From Mycobacterium sp. 852014-52450_SCH5900713 (GTDB lineage Bacteria > Actinomycetota > Actinomycetes > Mycobacteriales > Mycobacteriaceae), in contig NZ_LZIL01000062.1 of assembly GCF_001667075.1 (NCBI RefSeq), positions 1 through 64,000 of the forward strand: a stretch of 64,000 nucleotides of DNA, given 5' to 3'. The number at the start of each line of letters is the position of its first letter. Position 1 is the first letter of the stretch. Positions 26,389 through 38,782 of the stretch are shown here, piece by piece. The notes beneath the pieces are model-generated. The model saw only the letters and a list, made by a program, of their open reading frames with translations. It was not told where the DNA came from and searched no databases. The position numbers were made by a program, and so were the translations under genes.

Positions 26389-26418
26389 CCTTCCGAATAA
26401 TTAGTTAGCCGAATTATA
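26389..26418 (-). promoter_or_regulatory. metK promoter -10 and ribosome binding site
   Basis: On the minus strand TATAAT at 26413-26418 is a perfect consensus -10, rare in this G+C-rich genome. A ribosome site GGAAGG (26389-26394) lies 9 nt before the GTG start. The predicted leader is only about 27 nt, too short for a SAM riboswitch, and none was seen. Confidence 0.6.
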
Positions 26419-26475
26419 TCGGCGGGCGTCGTCCGGCCAGCACCTGGCCTGGCGCCACAGGAGAACCGAACCTTA

Positions 26476-27714
26476 TTACCCGCCGCCATGCAGGAACGTG
26501 GCGATCGCATCCACGATACGACTGGCCATCAGCGTCTTGGAGCCATGCTGCAGTGCGGACTCGGTGCCGTCGGACGCGAGCAGCCACCCGTCGTTGCTGT
26601 CCACCTCGAACGCCCTGCCGTCGCCCACCGCGTTGACCACCAACAGGTCGCAGCCCTTGCGGCGCAGCTTGGCGCGAGCGTGAAACAGCACATCGCCGTT
26701 GGCATCGCCCGTCTCCGCGGCGAACCCGACGATGGCCCGCATGTTGGGCAGCTCGCCGCTGGCGCGTGCCCGCACCGCGCCGGCCAGCACGTCGTCGTTG
26801 CGCACCAGCTCGATCGCCGGTGGCCCTTCGTCACCCTTTTTGATCTTGGCGGCGGAAACCTGCGCGGGCCGGAAGTCGGCGACGGCCGCCGCCATCACCA
26901 GCACGTCGGCCGCGGGGGCGTGCTTGGCCACCGCGTCCCCGAGCTGCTCCGCGGAGCTGATGTGGACCACTTCGACGCCGGCGGGGTCGATCAGTCCGGC
27001 GGTGTGACCGGCGATCAGGGTGACCTCGGCGCCCCGCTGGGCAGCGACGCGGGCCACCGCGTAGCCCTGCTTGCCCGAGCTGCGGTTGCCGATGAAGCGC
27101 ACCGGGTCGATCGGTTCGCGGGTGCCGCCGGCGGTCACCAGCACCTTGCATCCGGCGAGGTCGTAGGGAAGCGCATCGTGGCGCTCCAGCAGCAGCTGGG
27201 CCAGCGTGGTGATCTCCTCCGCCTCGGGCAGCCGGCCCGAGCCGCTGTCGGCGCCGGTGAGCCGGCCGAACGCGGGTTCCAGCACCACCGCGCCACGGCG
27301 CCGCAGCGTCGCCACGTTGTCGACGGTCGCCGGGTGCAACCACATCTCGGTGTGCATCGCCGGCGCGAACAACACCGGGCATCTCGCCGTGAGCAGGGTC
27401 GCGGTCAGCAGGTCGTCGGCGCGGCCGTGCACCGCGCGCGCCAGCAGGTCCGCGGTGGCCGGCGCCACCAGAACCAGGTCGGCCTTCTGCCCGAGCTGGA
27501 CGTGCGGCACCTCCGGGACGTTCTCGAAAACCCCGGTGTGCACCGGCTGGCCGGAGAGCGCCTCGAACGTGGCGGCCCCGACGAACCGCAGCGCGGATTC
27601 GGTGGGGATGACGCGGACCAGGTGGCCGGCCTCGGAGAGCTGACGAACGACCGTGCACGCCTTGTAGGCGGCGATGCCACCGGAGACGCCGACGACGATC
27701 CGTTTACGGTCCAC
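26476..27714 (-). CDS. coaBC: CoaBC, phosphopantothenoylcysteine decarboxylase/synthetase
   Basis: This bifunctional enzyme performs two consecutive coenzyme A steps: CTP-dependent cysteine ligation and FMN-dependent decarboxylation (Dfp). Residues 1-180 or so form the flavoprotein CoaC domain (VGVSGGIAAYKA; MHTEMWLHPATVDN with the catalytic region). Residues about 185-412 form CoaB (VTAGGTREPIDPVRFIGNRSSGKQGYAVA). The start is a GTG at 27714, 22 bp after rpoZ. The order mihF-gmk-rpoZ-coaBC-metK is conserved in actinobacteria. Confidence 0.96.
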   Translation of the reverse strand: MDRKRIVVGVSGGIAAYKACTVVRQLSEAGHLVRVIPTESALRFVGAATFEALSGQPVHTGVFENVPEVPHVQLGQKADLVLVAPATADLLARAVHGRADDLLTATLLTARCPVLFAPAMHTEMWLHPATVDNVATLRRRGAVVLEPAFGRLTGADSGSGRLPEAEEITTLAQLLLERHDALPYDLAGCKVLVTAGGTREPIDPVRFIGNRSSGKQGYAVARVAAQRGAEVTLIAGHTAGLIDPAGVEVVHISSAEQLGDAVAKHAPAADVLVMAAAVADFRPAQVSAAKIKKGDEGPPAIELVRNDDVLAGAVRARASGELPNMRAIVGFAAETGDANGDVLFHARAKLRRKGCDLLVVNAVGDGRAFEVDSNDGWLLASDGTESALQHGSKTLMASRIVDAIATFLHGGG

Positions 27715-27736
27715 AGCCTGCCCGGCCCCGTCCTAG

Positions 27737-28063
27737 TTACTCGCCCTCGGTGTGCTCGAGCAGGTCGGCGTGGATTTCACGCAGGGCGATCGACAGCGGC
27801 TTCTCCTGAAGCCCCGGCTCGACCAGCGGCCCAACGTATTCGAGGATGCCCTCGCCGAGCTGGTTGTAGTAATCGTTGATCTGGCGGGCCCGCTTGGCGG
27901 CGTAAATCACCAGGGCGTACTTGCTCGACACGCGGTCCAGCAGCTCGTCGATGGGCGGGTTGGTGATGCCCAGCGGGGTGTCGTAGGCGCCCTGCCCTCC
28001 GGCAGAGGGGTCAAACCGATCGGGGACGGCGGCCAACGCGGCGTCGGACTGCGGAATGGTCAC
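27737..28063 (-). CDS. rpoZ: RNA polymerase omega subunit
   Basis: A 108-residue subunit that helps assemble the beta' subunit. The central region PIDELLDRVSSKYALVIYAAKRARQINDYY is the conserved omega fold, followed by EGILEYVGPLVEP and an acidic tail, as in mycobacterial RpoZ (about 110 residues). It lies between gmk and coaBC. Confidence 0.96.
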   Translation of the reverse strand: MTIPQSDAALAAVPDRFDPSAGGQGAYDTPLGITNPPIDELLDRVSSKYALVIYAAKRARQINDYYNQLGEGILEYVGPLVEPGLQEKPLSIALREIHADLLEHTEGE

Positions 28064-28136
28064 TTAGGTCAATCTCCTCAACGTTCGAAGCGGTCAGAGC
28101 CCCGAAACGGCTTAACTACCGCTGGCAATTCGATGC

Positions 28137-28805
28137 TCAGTCTCGATTGGATCTGGTCTGACTGGTCTGGCCGGGCGCTTCATGCCGAGCCGGCGCAGTT
28201 TCCACCAGCAAGGATACCAATTCTGCGCACGCAGACTCCAATTGACTGTTGACCACGACCTCGTCGAAGTCGTCCTTGGCCGCCATTTCGACGCGGGCGG
28301 TCTCGAGGCGGCGCCGCATGGCCTCCGGTGTTTCGGTGCCGCGGCCGACCAGCCTGGACTCCAGATCTTCCCAGCTGGGTGGGGCCAGGAAAACGGTGAT
28401 GGCCTCGGGCATCGCCTTCTTGACCGCCCTCGCGCCGGCCAGGTCGACCTCGATGAGCACCGGGATCCCGGCTGCGGTGGCGGTGCGCACCGGCTCGGCC
28501 AGGGTGCCGGATCGGTGCAGTCCGCCGTGGATGTCGGCCCACTCCAGCAGCGCGCCGTCGTCGATCAGCTGCTGGAAGCGGGCGGGGCTGACGAAGTGAT
28601 AATCGACGCCGTCGATCTCGCCCGGCCGCGGCGACCGCGTCGTGGCCGAGACGCTGAAATGCAGGCCCGGTATCCGCTCGCGCAGGCACCGGACCACTGT
28701 CGACTTGCCGACCGCGGAGGGACCGGACAGCACGACCACGCGTCCCTTGCCCGATGGCGTGGGACGCGTCCCGTGCTCGACGTCCGGTCCCCCGCCGGCG
28801 CTCAC
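28137..28805 (-). CDS. gmk: Guanylate kinase
   Basis: Gmk phosphorylates GMP to GDP. The P-loop is SGPSAVGKST (residues about 26-35), followed by the GMP-binding TTRSPRPGEIDGVDYHFV and the lid/CORE segment VFLAPPSWEDLESRL. The 222 residues include about 20 disordered N-terminal residues. The start used is GTG at 28805; a shorter start is possible because the N-terminus is poorly conserved. It follows mihF by about 50 bp. Confidence 0.95.
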   Translation of the reverse strand: MSAGGGPDVEHGTRPTPSGKGRVVVLSGPSAVGKSTVVRCLRERIPGLHFSVSATTRSPRPGEIDGVDYHFVSPARFQQLIDDGALLEWADIHGGLHRSGTLAEPVRTATAAGIPVLIEVDLAGARAVKKAMPEAITVFLAPPSWEDLESRLVGRGTETPEAMRRRLETARVEMAAKDDFDEVVVNSQLESACAELVSLLVETAPARHEAPGQTSQTRSNRD

Positions 28806-28854
28806 TGGCGCTCCCGGGCCGGTGCGCCCACAGGGCGGGTTGGCCGAGGCCGGG

Positions 28855-29169
28855 TTAGGAGCCGAACTTTTCCAGCAGGGCCTTGCGCTGCCGATCGCCC
28901 AGGCCGCGCAGGCGGCGGGTGGGGGCGATCTCCAGCTCGGTCATGATTTCCTGTGCTTTGACCTTGCCCACCTTGGGCAACGCCTCAAGCAGCGCGGAAA
29001 CCTTCATCTTGCCCAGGACTTCGTCGGTCTCGGCGTCCTTGAGCACCTGCGTGAGGTTGGTGCCGCCGCGCTTCAGCCGGTCCTTGAGCTCTGCTCTCGC
29101 TCGACGTGCGGCAGCCGCCTTCTCCAACGCGGCCGCGCGCTGCTCGTCGGTCAACTGGGGAAGGGCCAC
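28855..29169 (-). CDS. mihF: mIHF, mycobacterial integration host factor
   Basis: mIHF is an essential nucleoid-associated protein that bends DNA; it is unrelated to E. coli IHF and contains a helix-two-turn-helix fold. The 104-residue protein starts at the GTG of VALPQLTDEQ, chosen because GGAGG lies 4 nt upstream and matches the known 105-residue protein; the open frame reaches 29190. The C-terminal VGKVKAQEIMTELEIAPTRRL region is the DNA-contact part. Confidence 0.96.
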   Translation of the reverse strand: MALPQLTDEQRAAALEKAAAARRARAELKDRLKRGGTNLTQVLKDAETDEVLGKMKVSALLEALPKVGKVKAQEIMTELEIAPTRRLRGLGDRQRKALLEKFGS

Positions 29170-29635
29170 GATTCCTCCGTATCTGATCAATCAATCTCAA
29201 TCGATCGCTTTTTGTCTGCGCCGGCACTTCAGCCAGCGCAGACGACCGTACTCAGGCCTCCTGACGAAATCTAACCCGACCCCCTGGTTCGGGGGACAAA
29301 CTCCCAGCATGAGCCCCGCGCGCGGCCCGAAAATCCGGTTCGCCGGACGCCACCGACGACGTCCGCGACTGGTGCCGTCCCGCCGGTCGCAGCGCCGTGT
29401 CGGGCACCGAGATCAGGGCTCTGAGCTGCGGTTTTAGCGCACCGGAGCGGCGCGGTGGCCGTCGCCGGGGCGGCGGCGAAGGGCGGTCTCGACGGCCGGA
29501 AACCCCTCGTGCCGGGGATCACGCATTTTTCGTCGCGTGTCGCGCGTGTCGCGCTGATGCCCTCCGGCGCGCTTCGACCAGGTGACGATTGCTGGTACCA
29601 GCCCCAGCTAATACCGGCCGGGTTACCATCTAGCG
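29170..29635. other. 466-bp intergenic region between divergent mihF and the HTH-Mop gene
   Basis: No convincing gene is present. On the mihF side the minus strand carries three ATTGA repeats within an AT-rich 30 bp before the ribosome site. A perfect 8-bp inverted repeat (GTCTGCGC 29214-29221, GCGCAGAC 29236-29243) could fold in the mihF leader or serve as an operator. At the other end TACCAT (29624-29629) is a candidate -10 for the HTH-Mop gene. M. tuberculosis carries a PE/PPE pair in this interval; none is seen here. Confidence 0.6.
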
Positions 29636-30058
29636 GTGTCGAACCTGCGGATCCGTCAGGCCGCTGAGCTGCTCGGAGTCAGCGACGACACCGTCCGGCG
29701 ATGGATCAACCAAGGATCGTTGTCGGTCAGTCACGACGCGGCCGGCCGCAAGGTCATCGCCAGCGAGGACCTGGCCCGGTTTTCCCGGACCAACGCGCCC
29801 GCCCCGCCGCCGGACCCGCTCAGCATCGGCAGCTCGGCCCGCAACCGCTTTGTCGGCCTGGTCACCAAGGTCACCAGCGACAAGGTGATGGCCCAGGTGG
29901 AGATGCAGTGCGGGCCGTTCACCGTCGTCTCGCTGATGAGCACCGAGGCCGCCGAGGAATTGCAGCTGCGGCCCGGCAGCGTCGCCGTGGCGGTCGTCAA
30001 GGCCACCACGGTGATCGTGGAGACCGCCCGGCCCAGCACGTCGATAGCGTCGGACTGA
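29636..30058 (+). CDS. HTH (MerR/excisionase-like) plus Mop-domain molybdate-binding protein
   Basis: A 140-residue protein. Residues 1-50 form a MerR/excisionase-type helix-turn-helix (IRQAAELLGVSDDTVRRWINQG). Residues about 66-132 form one Mop/TOBE domain (ARNRFVGLVTKVTSDKVMAQVEMQCGPFTVVSLMS), which in other proteins binds molybdate or tungstate. It resembles the Clostridium Mop/ModE-like class and could be a molybdenum-responsive regulator or storage protein. No modABC or molybdopterin gene is in the window. TACCAT 6 nt before the GTG suggests a leaderless mRNA. Confidence 0.85.
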   Translation: MSNLRIRQAAELLGVSDDTVRRWINQGSLSVSHDAAGRKVIASEDLARFSRTNAPAPPPDPLSIGSSARNRFVGLVTKVTSDKVMAQVEMQCGPFTVVSLMSTEAAEELQLRPGSVAVAVVKATTVIVETARPSTSIASD

Positions 30059-30135
30059 CGCGCGCCTGGGGCCTCGGGCGCGACCCCGGTGGCGTTTCCG
30101 GTGCGCAGGGGCCCAGACGGCGCCCAGCGGGGCGT

Positions 30136-30959
30136 CTAGAGGGCTGCCAGATAGGCCACCGCGTCCAGCATCCGCTCGCCGGCCGCCCTCAGCTCGGGGA
30201 CTCCCGGCCCGGCGCGCAGCACCTCGCGGGCCACCGCGGGCAGCAGCTGGCCGGGATGCGCCCCACCCAGCCCGGCGAGCGCCTCGGGCCGGCCGCCCTG
30301 CACCCCCAGCCCCGGCACCAGGACCGGTCCGCCCAGCGCGCTGAGGTCGGGTGCCTCGAGGACCGTCGCGCCCACCACCACGCCGACGTATCCGGGCCCG
30401 GCCGGCGTGGCGGACTTGTTCACCACCGCCGCCTGGTCGACGACCAGCTGGGCGACCGTGCGGCCGTCGAACGTGGCGCGCTGGACGGTCGCCCCCTCGG
30501 GGTTGGAGGTGGCCGCCAGCACGAACACGCCACGATCGTGCGCGGCGGCGGTCTCAAGCAGCGGCCGCAGCGAGCCGAACCCCAGGTATGGCGAGGCGGT
30601 CACGGCGTCGGCGGCCAGCGGCGAGTCTCCCGCCCAGGCGGCGGCATACGCCGCCATCGTGGTGCCGATGTCGCCGCGCTTCGCGTCGGCCAGAACCAGC
30701 ACGCCCACCGACCGCAGGGCGGCGATGGTGCGTTCCAGCACTGCGAACCCGGCGGCGCCGTAGGGCTCGAAGAACGCCACCTGGGGCTTGACGACGGCGA
30801 ACCCGGCGAACGCCTCGACGCAGATGTCGCAGAACGCGGCCAGTCCGTCGGCGGTGGTCGGCAAATCCCACGCGCGTAGCAGCTCGGGGTGCGGGTCGAT
30901 GCCCACACACAGCGGGCCGCGTTGCGCCTTGGCCTCGGCCAGCCGGAGGCCGAACCGCG

Positions 30960-30963
<4 letters not shown>
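30136..30963 (-). CDS. pyrF: Orotidine 5'-phosphate decarboxylase
   Basis: PyrF decarboxylates OMP to UMP, the last step of UMP synthesis. The 275 residues are of the mycobacterial/Myxococcus type, with CVGIDPHPELL near the N-terminus and the catalytic LADAKRGDIGTTMAAYA segment (about residues 92-108). It is the last gene of the pyr operon and overlaps carB by 4 bp. It converges on the HTH-Mop gene with a 77-bp gap. Confidence 0.96.
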
Positions 30964-34324
<3,361 letters not shown>

Positions 34325-34325
<1 letters not shown>

Positions 34326-35461
34326 TAGCGCCCCCTTTCGCTTTGTTGGGCGGCCATCAGCTCGATGAATTGGTCGAACAGGTATTCCGCGTCGTGGGGC
34401 CCGGCGGCGGCCTCGGGGTGATACTGCACCGAGAACGCCCGCCCGTCAGCGAGTTTGACGCCCTCGACCACACCGTCGTTGGCGCAGGTGTGGCTGACGA
34501 CGGCCTGCCCGAACGGCGTGTCGAAGGATTGGCCCGCCTCGCCTTCCAGCGCGAAGCCGTGATTTTGTGCGGTCACCGCCACCCGCCCGGTGGCGTGGTC
34601 CATGACCGGGATGTTGATGCCGCGGTGACCGAAGACCATCTTGTACGTGGACAGGCCCAGCGCCCGGCCCAGGATCTGGTTGCCGAAGCAGATGCCGAAC
34701 AACGGTATCCCGGCGCCCAGCACCTCGCGGGTGAGCGCGACGACGTGGTCGGCGGTCGCGGGGTCGCCGGGACCGTTGGACAAGAAGACGCCGTCGGGCT
34801 TGATGTCGGCGATCTGCTCGAAGCTCGTCGACGACGGCAGCACATGGCTGCGGACGCCGCGGCGCGCGAAGTTCCGTGGGGTGTTGGTCTTGATGCCCAG
34901 GTCCAGCGCGACCACCGTGAAGCGTTGCGGTCCTTCGGGTTCCACGATGTAGCGCTCCGGGGTGCTGACCTCGCCGGCGAGGTCGGCACCCAGCATGGAC
35001 TGCTGCCCCCGCACCCGCTCCACCAGCTCGGCCGGATCGGCGAGCGCCGCACCGGAGAACACCCCCGCCTTCATCGATCCGCGGGTGCGCAGGTGGCGCA
35101 CCACCGCCCGGGTGTCGATGCCGGCGATCCCGACGATGTGCTGGCGCACCAGCTCGTCCTCCAGGGTGCCGGTGGCGCGCCAGTTGGACGCGCGCGGCGA
35201 CGGGTCACGCACCGCGTAGCCGGCGACCCAGATCTTGTCGCCCCGGCTCTCACCGTCCTCGGTGTTCCAACCGGTGTTGCCGATCTGTGGCGCGGTGGCC
35301 ACCACGATCTGCCGGTGGTAGCTGGGATCGGTCAGCGTCTCCTGGTAGCCGGACATGCCGGTGGAAAACACGGCCTCGCCCAGCGTTTCGCCGACCTTGC
35401 CGAACGGCGTGCCGGTGAAGACCCGCCCGTCCTCGAGTACCAGTAGGGCCTTGTTCGTCAC
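34325..35461 (-). CDS. carA: Carbamoyl-phosphate synthase small (glutaminase) subunit
   Basis: CarA supplies ammonia from glutamine to CarB. The 378 residues start at GTG 35461 (VTNKALLVLEDGRVF), which overlaps the upstream gene's stop by 4 bp and matches family length. The class I amidotransferase domain holds the nucleophile in GICFGNQ and the His/Glu pair in YHPEAAAGP. It serves both arginine and pyrimidine synthesis and sits within the pyr operon. Confidence 0.97.
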
Positions 35462-35958
35462 GCTGCTTCCTCTTTCAGCCACTCGGCGTAGTCGTCGCGG
35501 TGGTTGGCGCGAAAGCCGGTGTCGATCTCGACTCCCGATGGCAGCCGCCACCGAATCGCCAATATCCCGATCCGGGCCGGCGCCCTGCCTCCCATGCTGC
35601 GCTCCATCCGGATAGCGCTGATCGAGTCCTCCGGAATCCAAATCGGTTTGGCCCGCAGCCGTTCCACCATGATTCCGCCGGAGTAGCGGGTCAGCACCCC
35701 TTTGCTTCGGTAACCCAGATCGCCGGCCGCGATCCGCTCGTTCCAATCCGGCGCCATCATGGAACCGCAATAGTGGCCGCGGGTGGTGGCGATCACCGCG
35801 CCCACCTGGTCGGGCACGTCGGGCAGGTCGCCGATCAGCTCCGCCTGCCGCAGCGAGCGGCGCCGCCAGCCGCGCATCATCAGCTGGATCACCACCGCGA
35901 TCACCACCACCAGCACGGCCGCGAAGATCAGCGACCCCACCAGCGTGCCTGAATTCAT
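35458..35958 (-). CDS. Conserved single-pass membrane protein within the pyr operon (Rv1382-like)
   Basis: A 166-residue protein with one strong N-terminal membrane helix (about residues 5-28, LVGSLIFAAVLVVVIAVVIQLMM) and a soluble cytoplasmic domain of unknown fold (GRAPARIGILAIRW, IDTGFRANHRDDYAEWL). The ATG at 35958 overlaps the pyrC stop by 4 bp. Its conserved place between pyrC and carA in mycobacteria suggests a role near pyrimidine synthesis, but none is known. Confidence 0.85.
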   Translation of the reverse strand: MNSGTLVGSLIFAAVLVVVIAVVIQLMMRGWRRRSLRQAELIGDLPDVPDQVGAVIATTRGHYCGSMMAPDWNERIAAGDLGYRSKGVLTRYSGGIMVERLRAKPIWIPEDSISAIRMERSMGGRAPARIGILAIRWRLPSGVEIDTGFRANHRDDYAEWLKEEAA

Positions 35959-37247
35959 ACCGGGCACTTCCCGTCTCGAGCGGTGACCTTGCCGCGCAAC
36001 AGGGTCGCCGTCACGGTGGCGGGCAGGGCCATCAACTCGAATGGCGTGTTGGCCGACCGGCTGGCCAGATCCGATCCGGCGACCGTCCAGGTGGCGTCGG
36101 GATCCACCACCGTCAGGTTGGCCGGCTCCCCCACTTCCAGCGGGCGGCCGTGATCGGGCAGCCCGACGATGCGCGCGGGGTTTTCACTCATCACCCGCGC
36201 GACGTCGCGCCAGGTCAACAGCCCGGGCGTCACCATCGTCTGCACCACGACCGACAGCGCGGTCTGCAGACCCAGCATGCCGGGTCGGGCCGCGGCGAAC
36301 TCCACGCACTTCTCGTGCTCGGCGTGCGGGGCATGATCGGTGGCCACACAGTCGATGACACCGTCGGCCAGGGCCTGGCGCAACGCCACCGCGTCGGCGG
36401 CCTCGCGCAGCGGCGGGTTGACGCGATTGCGGCCGTCGTAGCTGGCCAGCCTGCCGTCGTCGAGCATCAGGTGATGCGGGGTGACCTCGGCGGTGATCGA
36501 GATCCCTTGTTCCTTGGCCCATCTCACGATCTCGACGGTGCCCGCGGTGGACGCGTGGCAGATGTGGACGCGGGCGCCGGCGTCGCGCGCCAGCAGCGCG
36601 TCGCGGGCGACGATCGATTCCTCGGCGGCCCGCGGCCATCCCGAAAGCCCCAACCGGGCGGCGGTCGGTCCCTCGTGGGCGACGGCGCCGACGGTCAGCC
36701 TGGGTTCCTCGGCGTGCTGGGCGATGAGCACCCCCAGGCCCGTGGCGTACTCGAGGGCGCGGCGCATCACCAGCGGGTCGTGCACGCAGATGCCGTCGTC
36801 CGAGAACATCCGGACCTGGCCGGCCCCGGCCGCCATCATGCCCATCTCGGTGAGCTCGGCGCCGGCCAGTCCGACGGTGACGGCGCCGACGGGGTGCACG
36901 TCGACCAGGCCGACCTGTTGGCCGCGGTGCCACACGTGGTCGGTGACCACCGGGCTGTCGGCGACCGGGTTGGTGTTGGCCATCGCGAACACCGCGGTGT
37001 AGCCGCCCAACGCCGCTGCGGCCGAACCGGTTTCGATGTCCTCGGCGTACTCGCGGCCGGGTTCGCGCAGATGGGTGTGCAGGTCGACCAGTCCCGGCAG
37101 CAGCACGTGACCGGTGGCGTCGACGACGTCCGCGGTGTCGGGAATCTCAAGGCCCGCACCGATTTCGGCGATCTGGCCGTCATCGACCAGCACGTCGACC
37201 CGATCGCCCTCGCCGTACAATCGGACCCCGCGGATCAGCACGCTCAT
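35955..37247 (-). CDS. pyrC: Dihydroorotase
   Basis: PyrC cyclises carbamoyl aspartate to dihydroorotate. The 430-residue amidohydrolase has the metal-binding DLHTHLREPG (around residue 58), a histidine in TPHHL and the catalytic ATDHAPHAEHEK segment. It is of the class I, PyrC2-like type. The ATG at 37247 overlaps the pyrB stop by 4 bp; the longer open frame upstream is a pyrB shadow. Confidence 0.96.
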   Translation of the reverse strand: MSVLIRGVRLYGEGDRVDVLVDDGQIAEIGAGLEIPDTADVVDATGHVLLPGLVDLHTHLREPGREYAEDIETGSAAAALGGYTAVFAMANTNPVADSPVVTDHVWHRGQQVGLVDVHPVGAVTVGLAGAELTEMGMMAAGAGQVRMFSDDGICVHDPLVMRRALEYATGLGVLIAQHAEEPRLTVGAVAHEGPTAARLGLSGWPRAAEESIVARDALLARDAGARVHICHASTAGTVEIVRWAKEQGISITAEVTPHHLMLDDGRLASYDGRNRVNPPLREAADAVALRQALADGVIDCVATDHAPHAEHEKCVEFAAARPGMLGLQTALSVVVQTMVTPGLLTWRDVARVMSENPARIVGLPDHGRPLEVGEPANLTVVDPDATWTVAGSDLASRSANTPFELMALPATVTATLLRGKVTARDGKCPV

Positions 37248-38203
37248 GCCACGCCCTCTTCTCCTGCGGATTCCGCTCCCACCAGCACATGGAACAGCAC
37301 CGCCATGCGCACGTGCACACCGTTGGAAACCTGTTGCAGCACGGCCGATTGCGACGAGTCGGCCACCGACGACGCGATCTCCATGCCGCGCAGCATCGGC
37401 CCAGGGTGCAGCACTGCGGCGTGGCCGGGCAGCATGGCCTGGCGGCGATCGGAAAGCCCGTAGCGGGCGGAGTATTCGCGCACCGACGGAAAGAAGCCGC
37501 CGTTCATCCGCTCGGCCTGCACCCGCAGCATCAACACGGCGTCGGCGGCGGGCAACTCGGCGTCGAAGTCGCCTGTCACGGTGACCGGCCACCCGTCGAC
37601 CCCGACCGGCAACAGCGTCGGCGGCGCCACCAGCACCACCTCGGCGCCCAGGGTGTTCAGCAGCATGACGTTGGAGCGGGCGACCCGGCTGTGCAGGATG
37701 TCGCCGACGATCACGATGCGCCGGCCCTCGATGCCGCCCAGGCGCTGGCGGATGGTGAGCGCATCCAGCAGCGCCTGCGTCGGGTGCTCGTGGGTGCCGT
37801 CCCCGGCGTTGATCACCGACGGCCCGGAGTCGTTGCCGGCGCACGTCCAGTCGGCGAGCAGGTGCGCCGCCCCGGACGCCGGATGACGGATGATCAGCGC
37901 GTCGGCGCCGGCCGCCCGCAGTGTCAGCGCGGTGTCGCGCAGCGACTCCCCCTTGCCCACCGACGATCCGGCCGCGCTGACGTTGATGACGTCGGCGCTC
38001 ATCCACTTGCCGGCCACCTCGAACGACACCCGGGTGCGGGTGGAGTTCTCATAGAACATCGTGATCACGGTGCGGCCGCGCAGCGTCGGCAGCTTCTTGA
38101 TCTCGCGGCCCACCAGCGCCTCGGCGAACCGGTCCGCGTCGTCGAGGATGGCGGTGGCCTCGTCGCGGCTCAGGTCGCCGGCGGCCAGCAGGTGACGCGT
38201 CAT
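37244..38203 (-). CDS. pyrB: Aspartate carbamoyltransferase catalytic subunit
   Basis: PyrB joins carbamoyl phosphate to aspartate. The 319 residues include the carbamoyl-phosphate signature FYENSTRTRVSFE (about residues 50-62), the HPTQALLD segment and the C-terminal LHPGPMLRGMEI. There is no pyrI regulatory subunit, as usual in actinobacteria. It overlaps pyrR and pyrC by 4 bp each. Confidence 0.97.
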   Translation of the reverse strand: MTRHLLAAGDLSRDEATAILDDADRFAEALVGREIKKLPTLRGRTVITMFYENSTRTRVSFEVAGKWMSADVINVSAAGSSVGKGESLRDTALTLRAAGADALIIRHPASGAAHLLADWTCAGNDSGPSVINAGDGTHEHPTQALLDALTIRQRLGGIEGRRIVIVGDILHSRVARSNVMLLNTLGAEVVLVAPPTLLPVGVDGWPVTVTGDFDAELPAADAVLMLRVQAERMNGGFFPSVREYSARYGLSDRRQAMLPGHAAVLHPGPMLRGMEIASSVADSSQSAVLQQVSNGVHVRMAVLFHVLVGAESAGEEGVA

Positions 38204-38772
38204 CGCGAGATCACCACCCCGTCGCGACCGTCCTGCTCAGCCAGCAGCACGTGCACGCTCTCGCTGCGGGAGGTGGGGACGTTCTTGCCGACGTAGTCGG
38301 CGCGCAGCGGCAGTTCGCGGTGGCCGCGGTCGACCAGCACCGCCAGCTGCACCACCCGCGGGCGGCCGACGTCGCGCAGCGCGTCCAGCGCGGAGCGCAC
38401 CGAGCGCCCGGAGTAGAGCACGTCGTCGATGAGGATCACCAGCGCGTCGTCGATCCCGCCGGCGGGGATCGAGGTGGCCTCGAGCGGCCGCGGCGGCTTC
38501 TGCATCAGATCGTCGCGGTAAAGGGTGATGTCGAGCCCGCCGTGGCCGACCTGAACACCGCTGTACTCGGCGATGTTGGTGGCCAGGCGCTTGGCCAGGA
38601 TCACGCCGCGGGTCGGGATGCCCAACAGCACCACCCGCGGCGCGTCGGGACTATCCAGAGCGGTCTTTTCGATGATCTGGTGTGCGATACGGGAAATGGT
38701 GCGGCCCACGTCGGCCGCCGACATCAATTCCCGGGATTCGCGGCCCACGCCGCTCTCACCCAAAGCACCCAT
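38200..38772 (-). CDS. pyrR: PyrR, pyrimidine operon RNA-binding attenuation/translation regulator
   Basis: PyrR binds UMP/UTP and the pyr leader RNA to lower operon expression, and has weak uracil phosphoribosyltransferase activity. The 190-residue PRTase fold shows the PRPP motif VILIDDVLYSGRS and the RNA-facing basic region. The ATG at 38772 is used because AAGGAGGT sits 10-17 nt upstream and the start matches mycobacterial PyrR; the open frame extends to 38910. It is the first gene of the pyr operon. Confidence 0.96.
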   Translation of the reverse strand: MGALGESGVGRESRELMSAADVGRTISRIAHQIIEKTALDSPDAPRVVLLGIPTRGVILAKRLATNIAEYSGVQVGHGGLDITLYRDDLMQKPPRPLEATSIPAGGIDDALVILIDDVLYSGRSVRSALDALRDVGRPRVVQLAVLVDRGHRELPLRADYVGKNVPTSRSESVHVLLAEQDGRDGVVISR

Positions 38773-38782
38773 ACGAGACTTG

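Noticed and set aside
26380..26475. SAM riboswitch before metK
   Set aside because: The TATAAT box leaves a leader of about 27 nt and no SAM-type aptamer pattern is visible.
29271..29585. Small open frames in the mihF upstream gap (29397-29585 plus; 29271-29522 minus)
   Set aside because: They are arginine-rich with no ribosome site, signal peptide or family resemblance, as expected of random G+C-rich DNA.
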